64,000 bases of DNA from AP-15 sp963781215 (GCA_963781215.1 CAWAFE010000022.1:56458-120457), one strand, 5' to 3'; positions 8,896 through 18,125 are shown, counted from the first letter of the stretch. Notes: a model not told the origin generated them from the letters alone. Translations and numbers: made by a program.

Positions 8896-9213
8896 CTACT
8901 TCACGACGTCCTTGGCCACCAGCGCCGCGGTCATCGCCGCCGGCCAGCCGGCGTAAAAGGCGAGATGGGTGATGATCTCGCCGATCTCGTTCTTGGTGAC
9001 GCCGTTGTCGAGCGCCCGCTGCAGGTGGCCGACGAGCTGCTTCTCGCGGCCCAAGGCGATCAAGGTCGCACAGGTGATCAGGCTGCGGTCGCGCTTGGAC
9101 AGGCCCGGGCGCTCCCACACCTCGCCGAACAGCACCCGTTCGCTGAGGTCGATCAGCCCGGGCACGATGTGGCGGACCTGTTCGCGGGCCGCTGACGGTT
9201 GCGATTGCGCCAT
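8896..9213 (-). CDS. Carboxymuconolactone decarboxylase family protein
   Basis: The product is 105 residues starting at the ATG at 9213, preceded by GGAGAAAG. It is a single CMD domain: R-D-R-S-L-I-T-C-A-T-L-I-A-L-G-R near residue 42, H-L-Q-R-A-L-D-N-G-V and E-I-I-T-H-L-A-F-Y-A-G-W-P-A-A. There is no C-x-x-C of the AhpD type, so a decarboxylase-like rather than peroxidase-reductase role is favoured. It probably shares an operon with the dehydrogenase downstream and is divergent from the amidohydrolase. Confidence 0.88.
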   Translation of the reverse strand: MAQSQPSAAREQVRHIVPGLIDLSERVLFGEVWERPGLSKRDRSLITCATLIALGREKQLVGHLQRALDNGVTKNEIGEIITHLAFYAGWPAAMTAALVAKDVVK

Positions 9214-9398
9214 GGCTTTCTCCAATGTTTGGTTGGGCTTGTTTGATCCGGTAACTTCCGGTCGCCCCCATCCTAGCACGCGGCCGATGCCGAGGGCCAC
9301 ATCCGCGGACCGCCTCCCGCCCTCCGCCAGCCCCTTGCGCTCGGGTGGCAAATCGCGCGAATTTCTGTCGCCGATCGAAACACGCCGGGAGGGCGGAA

Positions 9399-10511
9399 AT
9401 GCTGTTCAAATGCCTGCCGGAAGGTGCGCAAATCCCCGGACGGTTCCCGGGGCCGGTCCATGCCCGCGGCAAATGGTTCACGATCGACATCCATTGCCAT
9501 GTCCGGACGGAGAAGGCGACGCAGCTGGTCGCCGGCAATGAGATGGCCAATCCGCTTGCCCAGATACAGAATGTCTCGCGCTGGTTTCTCGAAACCCAGG
9601 CTAACGAGCAGAGCCGCGCCATCAACCGGGCGAACGGCGAGCGCACCAATGAGCAGAGCGTCTCGCCCGAAAAGCGGATCGAGGACATGGATCGGATGGG
9701 GATCGACATCCAGGCGATCTCGCCGGCGCCGCGCCAGACCTATTACGGCGCCGACCCCGATCTCGGGCTCGCCACTTCGCGTGCGGTCAACGATTTCATC
9801 GCCGATATCTGCGGCCGCCATCCCGACCGCTTCGTCGGCCTCGGCACGGTGCCGTTTCAGGCCCCCGATCTAGCCCTGGCTGAGCTCGACCGCCTGCACA
9901 AATCATTGGGCTTTCGCGGCATCGAGATCATGACCCATGTCGCCGGCGAAGACCTGTCGGCCGCGCGCTTTCGCAAGATCTTCGCCCGCTGCGAGGAGCT
10001 GGGCCTCCTGGTGTTCATGCATTCGGACGGGTTCACCGAGGCCCGGCGCTTGGCCGACCACTATTTCGCCAATGTGATCGGCAACCCGCTCGACACGACG
10101 GTCGCGCTCCATCATCTGATCTTCGGCGGGGTGCTGGCCGACTATCCGAACCTGAAGCTCGTCGCCTCGCATGGCGGCGGCTATCTGCCGGCCTATTCGG
10201 GCCGCATCGACCACGCCGCCGCGGCCCGTCCGGATTGCTGCGAGATCATCCGCCGGATGCCGACAACCTATCTGAAGCGGGTCTATTTCGACGCGCTCGT
10301 CTATACCCACCACCAGCTCGAATACCTGGTCGAGGAATACGGCGCCGATCACATCCTGATGGGCACCGACTACCCGGCCGACATGGGTGAGATCGACCCC
10401 GTCGGCATGATCGAGGGGTGCTCCGGTCTCGACGATTCCGAGCGCCGGGCGATCTTCGGCGGCAACGCCGCGCGGCTCTTGAACCTTGAAGTACCGGCAA
10501 GGCCGCGCTAG
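9399..10511 (+). CDS. Amidohydrolase-2 family protein (ACMSD-like metal hydrolase/decarboxylase)
   Basis: The product is 370 residues from the ATG at 9399, which has GGGAGGGCGG upstream. Metal-site motifs are I-D-I-H-C-H near residue 31, L-V-F-M-H-S-D, L-V-A-S-H-G-G-G and M-G-T-D-Y-P-A-D-M-G, the pattern of aminocarboxymuconate-semialdehyde decarboxylase relatives. These enzymes decarboxylate or hydrolyse small cyclic or aromatic acids with a bound zinc. It faces the CMD/dehydrogenase pair divergently, consistent with a shared pathway and a control region at 9214-9398. Confidence 0.85.
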   Translation: MLFKCLPEGAQIPGRFPGPVHARGKWFTIDIHCHVRTEKATQLVAGNEMANPLAQIQNVSRWFLETQANEQSRAINRANGERTNEQSVSPEKRIEDMDRMGIDIQAISPAPRQTYYGADPDLGLATSRAVNDFIADICGRHPDRFVGLGTVPFQAPDLALAELDRLHKSLGFRGIEIMTHVAGEDLSAARFRKIFARCEELGLLVFMHSDGFTEARRLADHYFANVIGNPLDTTVALHHLIFGGVLADYPNLKLVASHGGGYLPAYSGRIDHAAAARPDCCEIIRRMPTTYLKRVYFDALVYTHHQLEYLVEEYGADHILMGTDYPADMGEIDPVGMIEGCSGLDDSERRAIFGGNAARLLNLEVPARPR

Positions 10512-10522
10512 AGGCATGGCGC

Positions 10523-10831
10523 ATGGCGATCATGCTGGCAAAGACCTATCATGCGCTGAAGGCAGCCGGGGCGCCCGAAGACGATGCCATCGCCGCCGCC
10601 GAGGAGTTGGCCAACTACGAAAATCGCCTTACCTCGATCGACAGCAGGTTATCGATCATCGAGGGGCGAGTGACAAATCTGGAAAACGCGCTCAATCTGC
10701 TCCGCGCGGATGTCAATGCGCGCTTTTCAGATGTCGGCTCTCGCTTCACGATGTTGACCTGGGCGGTCGGGATCAACGCGGCGGCGACGATCGCGATCTT
10801 GGGCGTGTTGCTGAGGAGCCACGCGCCATAG
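10523..10831 (+). CDS. Small coiled-coil protein with C-terminal membrane anchor
   Basis: The product is 102 residues. Residues about 30-75 form heptad-like repeats (L-T-S-I-D-S-R-L-S-I-I-E-G-R-V and similar), predicted coiled coil. Residues about 78-97 are a single hydrophobic segment ending R-S-H-A-P. The topology suggests a tail-anchored inner-membrane protein. The family is not recognised beyond resemblance to short coiled-coil proteins common in Rhodospirillales. It sits 11 bp after one amidohydrolase gene and 29 bp before another, so co-transcription is likely. Confidence 0.65.
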   Translation: MAIMLAKTYHALKAAGAPEDDAIAAAEELANYENRLTSIDSRLSIIEGRVTNLENALNLLRADVNARFSDVGSRFTMLTWAVGINAAATIAILGVLLRSHAP

Positions 10832-10860
10832 CCTACGAGCTCTAACCCAGGGAGGAAGAC

Positions 10861-12354
10861 ATGAAGTTTCTGACCGACGAGCAACTGGCCGAACTGCTGC
10901 CGGCGGAGACGTCGTCGTTTCCGTCACCGGTGCCGACCCAGATCGTATCGAGCGACGAATACCTGCCGGTGCCGCAGACCGAAAAGCAGCGCGACGTCGA
11001 GGCCCGGCTCAAGGAGCTGAGCGGCCGGCTCGCTCGCCGCCAGGGGCTGTCGCGGCGGCGCTTCTTCCAAACCGCGGCCGGCATGGCGGCGTCGTTCGTT
11101 GCGATCAACCAGGTGTTCGGCCCGGTGTTCGACGCCAGCGTCGCCGAGGCGGCGACCCCGGACATGGCGAATGAGCGCGCCCAGGCGTTGTCGAAGCAGC
11201 TGATCATCGACGGCCACACCCATTTCCTGCGCGACGACACGCGGCTGATGGGTTTTGTGAAGATGCGCAACTCATTCGGCAAGACCGGCTGGAACAAGGA
11301 ACTGGCTGGCGAGCAGACCATCGATGATCTCAAGTTCGCCAACTACTTCAAAGAGATCTACATGGACAGCGACACCAAGGTGGCGCTGATCTCGAACTCG
11401 CCCTCGGACGTGCCGGAAGACTGGTTCATTCCGCAGGAGCAGGTGTTCAAGACCCGCGAAAAGGTCAACAAGGACGCCGGCTCACGGCGGATGATGGCGC
11501 ATTTCATCATCACCCCAGATCAGCCCGGCTGGCTCGACAAGGTCGACGAGGCGATCGAGGTCTACAAGCCCAATTCATGGAAGGGCTACACCGTCGGTGA
11601 CAATACCCACAAGGAGCTCGCCGCTCACCCCTACCATCTCGACGACGAGAAGCTGATGTACCCCTTCTACGAGAAGGCGGTGAAGTCGGGGATCAAGAAT
11701 GTCTGCATCCACAAGGGGCTGTTTGCGCCGGGGGTCGAGCAGCAATTCCCTCGGCTGCGGCCCTATGCCGATGTCAACGATGTTGGCAAGGCGGCCAAGG
11801 ACTGGCCGCAGCTCAATTTCCTGATCTATCACTCGGCCTATCGCTGGGTCGGCGGCACCCCGGCCGACGGCATGGCCGAGTTTGACCAGACCGGCCGCAG
11901 CTCGTGGACCAGCGACCTCGCCGAGATCCCGCAGAAATACGGCGTCACCAACGTCTATGGTGATCTCGGCCAGCTCTTCGCCTGGACCGCGGTCGCGGAG
12001 CCGCGCCTCGCCGCGGCGCTGATGGGCATGCTGGTCAAGGGGCTCGGCGCCGATCACGTCGTGTGGGGCACCGACGCGGTGTGGACCGGCTCGCCGCAAT
12101 GGCAAATCGAGGGGTTGCGCCGGCTCGAAATTCCGGAAGACATGCAGAAGAAACACGGCTTCGCGCCGCTCGGGGCGGCCGACGGCCCGGTCAAGAACGC
12201 GGTGTTCGGCGGCAACACGGCGCGACTCTACGGTTTTGACAAGCACGCCGACCTCGGCCGGCCCGACCACTTCGCCGAATTGAAGGCCGATTACGTCGCG
12301 AATGGCCCCGGCCGCAGCAATCTGCGCTACGGCTGGGTGCGCAAGGCGGGGTGA
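10861..12354 (+). CDS. Amidohydrolase with an internal Tat-type signal
   Basis: The product is 497 residues with a GGGAGGAAG Shine-Dalgarno sequence. Metal ligands are visible in I-I-D-G-H-T-H (about residue 113), V-C-I-H-K-G, L-I-Y-H-S-A-Y and V-V-W-G-T-D. It carries S-R-R-R-F-F-Q at residues 64-70 followed by a hydrophobic stretch and A-E-A, an apparent twin-arginine signal, but behind an unusually long 60-residue N-region. Export of the folded metalloenzyme to the periplasm is therefore plausible, or the protein may remain anchored. The substrate is unknown. Confidence 0.8.
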   Translation: MKFLTDEQLAELLPAETSSFPSPVPTQIVSSDEYLPVPQTEKQRDVEARLKELSGRLARRQGLSRRRFFQTAAGMAASFVAINQVFGPVFDASVAEAATPDMANERAQALSKQLIIDGHTHFLRDDTRLMGFVKMRNSFGKTGWNKELAGEQTIDDLKFANYFKEIYMDSDTKVALISNSPSDVPEDWFIPQEQVFKTREKVNKDAGSRRMMAHFIITPDQPGWLDKVDEAIEVYKPNSWKGYTVGDNTHKELAAHPYHLDDEKLMYPFYEKAVKSGIKNVCIHKGLFAPGVEQQFPRLRPYADVNDVGKAAKDWPQLNFLIYHSAYRWVGGTPADGMAEFDQTGRSSWTSDLAEIPQKYGVTNVYGDLGQLFAWTAVAEPRLAAALMGMLVKGLGADHVVWGTDAVWTGSPQWQIEGLRRLEIPEDMQKKHGFAPLGAADGPVKNAVFGGNTARLYGFDKHADLGRPDHFAELKADYVANGPGRSNLRYGWVRKAG

Positions 12355-12370
12355 GCCCATCGCCGAAGTT

Positions 12371-12394
12371 CCCTCCCCCGCGAGCGGGGGAGGG
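12371..12394. repeat. Perfect GC hairpin, dispersed palindromic repeat
   Basis: An 11-bp perfect stem (CCCTCCCCCGC / GCGGGGGAGGG) with a GA loop lies 16 bp after the amidohydrolase stop, followed by GGGTTAGGGTGGGGG. There is no T-run, so it is not a classical intrinsic terminator. The sequence type is a dispersed palindrome and resembles elements at 14429-14557 and 58028-58101. A second hairpin (CCGCCTC / GAGGCGG) lies near 12457-12476 in the same 200-bp gap. Confidence 0.7.
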
Positions 12395-12558
12395 TTAGGG
12401 TGGGGGCGGCAAGGAGCCGCCGCTACCGCCCGGCGGCGGCTTTGATCGGCGAATGACCGCCTCTCGCGGGAGGCGGCAGGTCCTTCCGCCGATCGAGACA
12501 TCGCCTATATCTTGAGCGTGCCTTCAGCCGGCGCCGCCGCCGCGGAACAGGAGATCCG

Positions 12559-13164
12559 ATGAACGACGTGACCCCGATGCGCACCCTCGATCCCGTCACG
12601 CAGCCGATCAGCCCCTCGAAATTTGCCCATTTCGTCTTGCGGACCGGGCAGATCGAAACGATGGCCAAATGGTATCAGACGGTCCTCGCGGCGCGGGTGG
12701 TGTTCCGCGACAACATGCTGTGCTTTCTGTCGTATGACGACGAGCACCATCGGCTGGCGCTGATCAACATTCCCGGTCTGCCGCTGCGCGATCCCGATGC
12801 GGTCGGAACCGACCATGTCGCCTACAGCTACGACAATCTCGGCGCGCTGTTGTCGACCTATCGCCGGCTCAAGGCGGCCGGCATCGTGCCGCATTGGCCG
12901 ATCAACCACGGCGTCACCACGTCGATGTATTACCGCGATCCCGACAACAACCGGATCGAGCTGCAGATCGACAATTTTGCGACTCCGGCGGAGCTCGACG
13001 GCTATTTTCACAGCCGCGCCTTTGCCGAGAACCCGGTCGGCGTGACCTACGATCCTGAGGAGCTGTGCCGCCGCTACGAAGCCGGCGAGGCAATGGCCGA
13101 TCTGCTGCGCATCCCGCCGCTGCCGGAAGGCAAGACTCCCTGGGACATGCTGGCGGACCACTGA
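12559..13164 (+). CDS. VOC-family (extradiol dioxygenase-like) protein
   Basis: The product is 201 residues. A vicinal-oxygen-chelate module runs from F-A-H-F-V-L-R-T through G-T-D-H-V-A-Y-S-Y to M-Y-Y-R-D-P-D-N-N-R-I-E-L-Q. That supplies the H, H and E metal ligands of biphenyl-diol/catechol 2,3-dioxygenase relatives. A C-terminal extension of about 50 residues, D-N-F-A-T-P-A-E-L-D-G-Y-F and onwards, is typical of one dioxygenase subgroup. It probably acts on an aromatic or related intermediate of the neighbouring catabolic genes. Confidence 0.83.
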   Translation: MNDVTPMRTLDPVTQPISPSKFAHFVLRTGQIETMAKWYQTVLAARVVFRDNMLCFLSYDDEHHRLALINIPGLPLRDPDAVGTDHVAYSYDNLGALLSTYRRLKAAGIVPHWPINHGVTTSMYYRDPDNNRIELQIDNFATPAELDGYFHSRAFAENPVGVTYDPEELCRRYEAGEAMADLLRIPPLPEGKTPWDMLADH

Positions 13165-13179
13165 CCGCCGGCGCGGCCA

Positions 13180-16100
13180 TCATCGTCTCGGTTCATCGGC
13201 GCGCCCCGCGCGTTCGAGGTTGAGCGCCAAGAGCCGCGCCAGCGCCTCCTCCTCGGCGATGTCGGCGGGCCAGCCATAGGCGGCGGCGACCGCCGCGTCG
13301 AGGTCGCGATGCGCGTCGGCGAGCCAGGCCGGCCGCTCGTTGTAGAGATTGGTCAGGGTGCGCTTCTTGAGGATCGCGGCGGCCTTCGGGCTCACCGGCA
13401 CGATGCGGTCGGGAAACCCCGGCACCACCTCCGGCACCCGCTCGACAAGATCGGGCGGGTTCAGCCACGCCTCTCGCAATTCATCGAGCCACCGCGCCGC
13501 CGCGGCGATCGCAATGGCGCGGGGGTCGCCGGCATATTTCGCCGCCGGAAGGTTCGGCGTCAGTCCTTCGGGGAAGGGGAAGGTCTCGAAAGTTGTCGAG
13601 GGGGTGTAGCGGGGCCGGTCTTCCAGGCTGGTGCCTAGGCGAAGCGCCCACACTTCGTGGAAGCGGCTGTGCAGGATTCCGAAGCTGGTATCGTCATCAC
13701 GGGCACCGGCGATCAATTGGTGATCCGGGCAAACCGATGCGTCTATCCGGCAGAATAGCCGGTGCTTCGAGACGGTGGTGGTCGCAATGTATTTGGATCG
13801 AGCCCCGAAACGCTCGCCACATTCCAGGCCGCGGTTCAACGTGGCGCCACCAATAAGCCTGCATAAGCCTCGCAGCGGTTCTGCAACCGAACCGGCCGAG
13901 CATGCTCCAGGATGTAAGCGTAGGGCGCCTCGTATAGCGCGGCCTCCTGCTCGCTCATCTCCCAGCCGAAATCGATGATCCATCTGTCCGGATGGCTGGC
14001 GGGTGAGGTCCATCGCCGTTCATCCACGGGCGCAGCACGTCGGCGTTCGGCCGGCCGTTCGGGATTCAGCGGCAGCTCCAGCCATCGGCGCGCCAAGTCG
14101 CCGGGAATGTCGAAGGCCCCGCCCTTGGTGTCGCCCATGTAGGCGATGCCGCGGTTGTCGGCCAGCCGCCGCGCCACGGTGATATCGATTGCTCCGTCAG
14201 GTCGGCGTTGACCCGCGGCACCGTTCGCCCGTCGAGCCGAACCCTCCCCGGCGGTGTTCTGCTTTGCGAAACAAATCAGCGAAACGCGGACGGCAGCCCC
14301 ATCGAGAATCCAAGGCTCGTCATCCCACGCGTCAAAGATTGCCCCGGATTGCGAGATCCGGTCCAGCAACCGGCGGCTGGCACCGCCGCGGATCGAATTG
14401 GTCGCGACCAGACCCGCGCGCCGCACTTTCCCCTCTCCGCCCTTCAGGGAGCGGAGGGGCCCGCGCCGGCGGCGCGGGAGGGTGAGGTGGGCCTCAGTCC
14501 GCCGCCACGGTCCCCCACCTCACCCCGACCCTCTCCGCCCCTGGGGCGAGAGGACATAGCTGTCGCCAAGTCTTGGCGAACCAATAGACGACGAGATCCG
14601 CTTCGGACCAGCCCCGCATAGGCCGCGAACAGCCGATCGACATAGTGTCGCCGAGCACTGTCCGCAGCATCTTCCCACCGAGAAACGGCGGGTTGCCGAT
14701 GACTGACGTCGGCCTCGGGCCACTCCGCTTCGCGTGCCGTCCTCGTTCAGGATAGCGTCGCGGCATTCGATGGTGTCGAGCGGCTTCAGGATCGGGTTGC
14801 GGCCGACATCGAAGCCGTTGCGGCGCATCCATTGGATTTCGCCGATCCACACCGTCACCCGCGCCAATTCGGCGGCGTAGGGGTTGATCTCGATGCCCTT
14901 GACCGCCTCGGGGCCGATGCGCGGGAACTCGCGCGCCAGCCCCAAGGTTTCGGCCTCGATCGCGACGCGGTGCTCGATGTCCTTCAACGCCAACAGCGCC
15001 AGATAGAGGAAATTGCCCGAGCCGCAGGCCGGGTCGAGCACGCGAAAGGCGCGCAGCCGGTCGAGAAAGCCGCGATAGAGCGCATTGGCCTCGTTCGCGA
15101 GCCGGGTGCGCTGCGCCGCCTGCCCGCGCCGGCCGGCGCGGTCGAGGTCGCCGGCGACCTCTGCCTGCCGCACCAGCCGCTCGATCTCGGCACGCGCCGC
15201 CGCCCATTCGGCGAGCCAGGGGCGGATGATGACCGGCTCGACGATGAGCATGATCTTGTCGCGGTCGGTGTAGTGCGCGCCCAATTGGCTGCGCTTGCCG
15301 GGGTCGAGCCCGCGCTCGAAGAGGGTGCCGAAGATGCTGGGATCGATCTCGGCCCAGTCGCGATCCGCCGCCTCGCGCACCAACGCGATGTCGTCGCGGG
15401 TCAGCGGCAACGCCGCGTCGTCGTCGAAGAGGCCGCCGTTGAACCAATCGACCCGCTCGAACCCGATCCGGCCGCCCGCGCGCATCGCCGCGAACAGGGA
15501 CGAGGCCAGCGCCTCGAACTCGCCCGGCGAGCGCGCCGCGCCGTCGAGCATGCGGCCGAACATCTTGCCGGGCAGCAGATCGACATCCTCGGCGAACATG
15601 CAGAAGACGAGCCGGTTGATGAAATGCGCGACGCTCTGCGACGGATGGCCGCGGTCGCGCAGGCGCTGGGCGAGCCGGGCGAACTCGGCCGCCGCCTGCT
15701 CGGTCAGGGTCTGGCGCGTCAGCCCCGGCTTCAGCTGCTCGGGATCGTCGAACGCCCATTTGAGCCAACGCAGTTTGCGCGAGTCGGCGAGCTCGTCGAG
15801 CCCGATCTCGTAGGTCTGGCTGACCGTGTTGGTCCAGTTGGTGTGGATCTCGAACCGGGCGAGGTCGCAGACCACCAGCAGCGGCGGGTTTTCGAGCGCC
15901 GGCGCATAGCGCTGCAGCTGCGCGAAGGCCGCGCGCAAATCCTTGCCCCGGCTCTTGTATTCCCAGCCGAAGCAGCCGCGCTTCCAGACATCGGCCCAGC
16001 CATCGCCGCCGGTCGTCTTGGTGGCACCCTTCTCGAAGGCGTACCATTCCCCTTTGGGGTCGGCGTCGGTCGGCGTTTCCTCGCCGAGCAGGTCGCACAG

Positions 16101-16181
16101 ATCGCGAAAATGCGACTGCGCCGCGGCGCGCTCGGTCAATTCGGCCGTCCGCCATTTGGCGATGAAATCGGCGGCGAGCAT
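13180..16181 (-). pseudogene. MmeI-type (Type IIL) restriction-methyltransferase, frameshifted and interrupted
   Basis: This is a single-chain restriction and adenine-methylation enzyme, broken in the given sequence. From ATG 16181 the N-terminus has D64-x9-E74-x-K76 (...G-W-E-Y-K), the MmeI nuclease motif. A helical spacer follows, then methyltransferase motif I D-P-A-C-G-S-G-N-F and motif IV N-P-P-F-L-G-G (in another frame, about 14680-14700). The target-recognition and C-terminal part continues at 13836-14426 and 13180-13800, with K-Y-I-A-T, V-S-K-H-R-L-F, H-S-R-F-H-E-V-W-A-L-R and F-E-T-F-P-F-P-E. Several one-base shifts fall at about 14732, 14701, 14640 and 13900, and a palindromic element at 14429-14557 adds stops. 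Without the insert the length would be near MmeI's 919 residues. Confidence 0.85.
14429..14557. repeat. Palindromic (REP/MITE-like) element inside the MmeI-type gene
   Basis: About 130 bp interrupts the gene between Y-W-F-A-K-T-W and R-R-A-G-L-V-A-T-N-S. It is built of inverted arms: GGGTGAGGTGGG at 14480-14491 pairs with CCCACCTCACCC at 14514-14525, and CCCTCTCCGCCC occurs once near each end. Internal GC hairpins (CCCGCGCCGGCGGCGCGGG) are also present. The makeup matches the smaller element in sucB, so I treat it as a member of the same dispersed palindrome family. The exact ends are estimates. Confidence 0.65.
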
Positions 16182-16715
16182 GGTTCGCGCCAATGTCCCT
16201 CGGAAATCCGCGATCCTCAACCAGGGATCATCGCCGCCATAGCCGCCTTCGGCAAGACGGCACGCATCCCCGTCTCTGATCGGCCTTGCTCGGCGAGCGC
16301 CGTCACGGTCCCCATAAATTTACCTGATTCACGCCGCATACTCTTGCTGAACGCGCGACCGATCGAACAAAGGGGACAAAGACGGCCGATGGAGCAGGGC
16401 AAACCGACCAGTTTGGGCACACCGAAAGCCACCCCAGAAACTCTGCTCGGGCGTCGCATCGGATCGCCCGGCTATTCTACTTCGAGGAGAGATTTTGCTG
16501 CTGATAAGCTGCAGGTGCAGCAAACGAAGAATCATCCAAATAAATCTATGATTGCGATGATCTCAGGCGCGGAAGTCGACGACGCAGCCAGCGCGGGGCT
16601 TGATCTCGCCGACGGTTCACGCCCGTGATTCTGCTTGCACGAAAATCGCCGGTGAGCCGAAGATGAGCTTGGCAGGGGCGGCTGCTCCGCTCCGTTGGGC
16701 TGTACGGGTTGCGCC
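16182..16715. other. Gene-free stretch upstream of the luciferase-like gene
   Basis: About 530 bp with lower GC than its surroundings, especially 16480-16570. No conserved protein, tRNA or terminator was recognised. Open frames here lack codon bias and have no recognisable motif. It probably holds the promoters of the divergent MmeI-type and luciferase-like genes. Confidence 0.5.
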
Positions 16716-17795
16716 ATGAAAGTCTCGTATTTCGAAACCGGGCGTTATGTGCCGCCGCCGGATCTGCCGCGCGAGTGGCCGGTGCCCTCCGCCGCCTACG
16801 ATCCGGAAACGGGGGGCGAGGCCTATCGCGGCATGGTCGAGCGGGTGCGCTTTGTCGAAGAGCTCGGGTTCGACTGGGTCAGCGTCTCCGAGCACCATTA
16901 CTCGCCGCGCATCCTGACCCCCTCGCCGGTGGTTTCGGCCGCCTATCTCGCCGCACGGGTCGACAAGATCAAGATCGCGCTGCTCGGTCCGATCGTGCCG
17001 GTCAGCAACCCGATCCGCGTCGCCGAGGAGCTGGCGATGCTCGACACCATGGCGCCGGGACGCATCGTTGTCGGGCTGCTGCGCGGGACGACCAACGAAT
17101 ATCTGAGCTACGACCTGAACCCCAGAGAATCGCGCGAGCGCACCGACGAGGGGATGGAGCTGATCCTGAAGGCGTGGACCGAGCCGCAGCCTTTCGGCTG
17201 GCAGGGACGCTATTTCCAGTACCGCACGGTCTCGATCTGGCCGCGCCCGCAGGCCCAGCCGCACCCGCCGACCTACGCGATCGGCACCAGCGCCGAGGCC
17301 GGCGAATTCGCCGCCCGCCACCGCCTCGGCCTCGGGCTTTCCTACGGCTCGTTCGAGCTGATGGGGAAATCGGCCCGCCACTACCGGGAACGCTGCGTCG
17401 GCTACGGCTGGGAGCCGGGGCCGGACGATATCGTCTACCGCGCCAATATGATCCTCGGCGAGACCGATGACGCGGCCGAGGAGGCATTGGCCCGGCGCGA
17501 CAAGCAGGCGCCGTTCCCGGTGAACGCCGGGTTGCGCAAGGCGCTGCTGGCGGCCGACACCACCCGCAACATCGCCGGCGAGAAGCGGCCCGCCAATGTC
17601 GGCGGCGTGTTGCCGATCAGCTTCTGCGGCGGCCCCGACCGGGTCGTCGAGCAAATCCGGCGATGCCGTGAGGAGATCGGTGCCGGAGTCATCGACCTGT
17701 CGTTGCAGGACCCCGGCGGCGGCGATGTCGACGCGATGATGGGTGGGCTCGAACTGTTCGGAAAAAAGGTGCTGCCGCGGATCCGCGAGATCTGA
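16716..17795 (+). CDS. LLM-class flavin-dependent oxidoreductase (bacterial luciferase-like)
   Basis: The product is 359 residues. The start is placed at ATG 16716 (M-K-V-S-Y-F-E-T-G-R-Y), the natural beginning of the barrel. Motifs are W-V-S-V-S-E-H-H-Y-S-P, L-G-P-I-V-P-V-S-N-P-I-R-V-A-E-E, G-R-I-V-V-G-L-L-R-G-T and, at the end, I-S-F-C-G-G-P-D-R-V-V-E-Q. It belongs to the FMN-dependent monooxygenase branch that includes the protein at 41699-42904. It needs a flavin reductase, none of which is adjacent. The substrate is unknown; the neighbours (HiPIP, VOC protein, beta-hydroxyacid dehydrogenase) suggest a catabolic context. Confidence 0.86.
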   Translation: MKVSYFETGRYVPPPDLPREWPVPSAAYDPETGGEAYRGMVERVRFVEELGFDWVSVSEHHYSPRILTPSPVVSAAYLAARVDKIKIALLGPIVPVSNPIRVAEELAMLDTMAPGRIVVGLLRGTTNEYLSYDLNPRESRERTDEGMELILKAWTEPQPFGWQGRYFQYRTVSIWPRPQAQPHPPTYAIGTSAEAGEFAARHRLGLGLSYGSFELMGKSARHYRERCVGYGWEPGPDDIVYRANMILGETDDAAEEALARRDKQAPFPVNAGLRKALLAADTTRNIAGEKRPANVGGVLPISFCGGPDRVVEQIRRCREEIGAGVIDLSLQDPGGGDVDAMMGGLELFGKKVLPRIREI

Positions 17796-17819
17796 GCGCG
17801 CAACCTCCTGCTGCCGCCG

Positions 17820-18080
17820 ATGCCATTGCGCCGCGGTCGGGCGTCCCGGCGCCGACTTTTAGTGGCGGCGATCGCAGCCGGCGCCGCCTTTGGCCTCACG
17901 GCCGCACCGGCGGCCGCGCAGCAACAGCTGTCGCAGGAAGAGGCGGATTATCGCGACCGGCCGAAGAGCGGGCTCAGCTGTGCGGCCTGCGCTTTGTTCC
18001 GGCCGCCGCGGGCTTGCGTCGTCGTGGCAGGTGACATCAGCCCGAATGGCTGGTGCAAATTTTTCGATTTGCCGGATTGA
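17820..18080 (+). CDS. High-potential iron-sulfur protein (HiPIP), Tat-exported
   Basis: The product is 86 residues. The signal has S-R-R-R-L-L-V followed by an alanine-rich hydrophobic stretch ending A-A-P-A-A-A-Q, a twin-arginine leader, as expected for a cofactor-loaded electron carrier. Four cysteines in C-A-A-C, A-C-V-V-V and G-W-C-K-F with the spacing C-x2-C-x9-C-x13-C fit the [4Fe-4S] HiPIP fold. The ending I-S-P-N-G-W-C-K-F-F is characteristic. It would shuttle electrons in the periplasm. It lies 24 bp after the luciferase-like gene; functional coupling is unproven. Confidence 0.82.
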   Translation: MPLRRGRASRRRLLVAAIAAGAAFGLTAAPAAAQQQLSQEEADYRDRPKSGLSCAACALFRPPRACVVVAGDISPNGWCKFFDLPD

Positions 18081-18125
18081 ACGGACGAGCCAAATATTGC
18101 GGGTATCGAGCCACAGGAGATCGCC

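Noticed and set aside
14832..16628. 598-codon plus-strand open frame opposite the MmeI-type gene
   Set aside because: It lacks recognisable domains, and the minus strand carries clear nuclease and methylase motifs.
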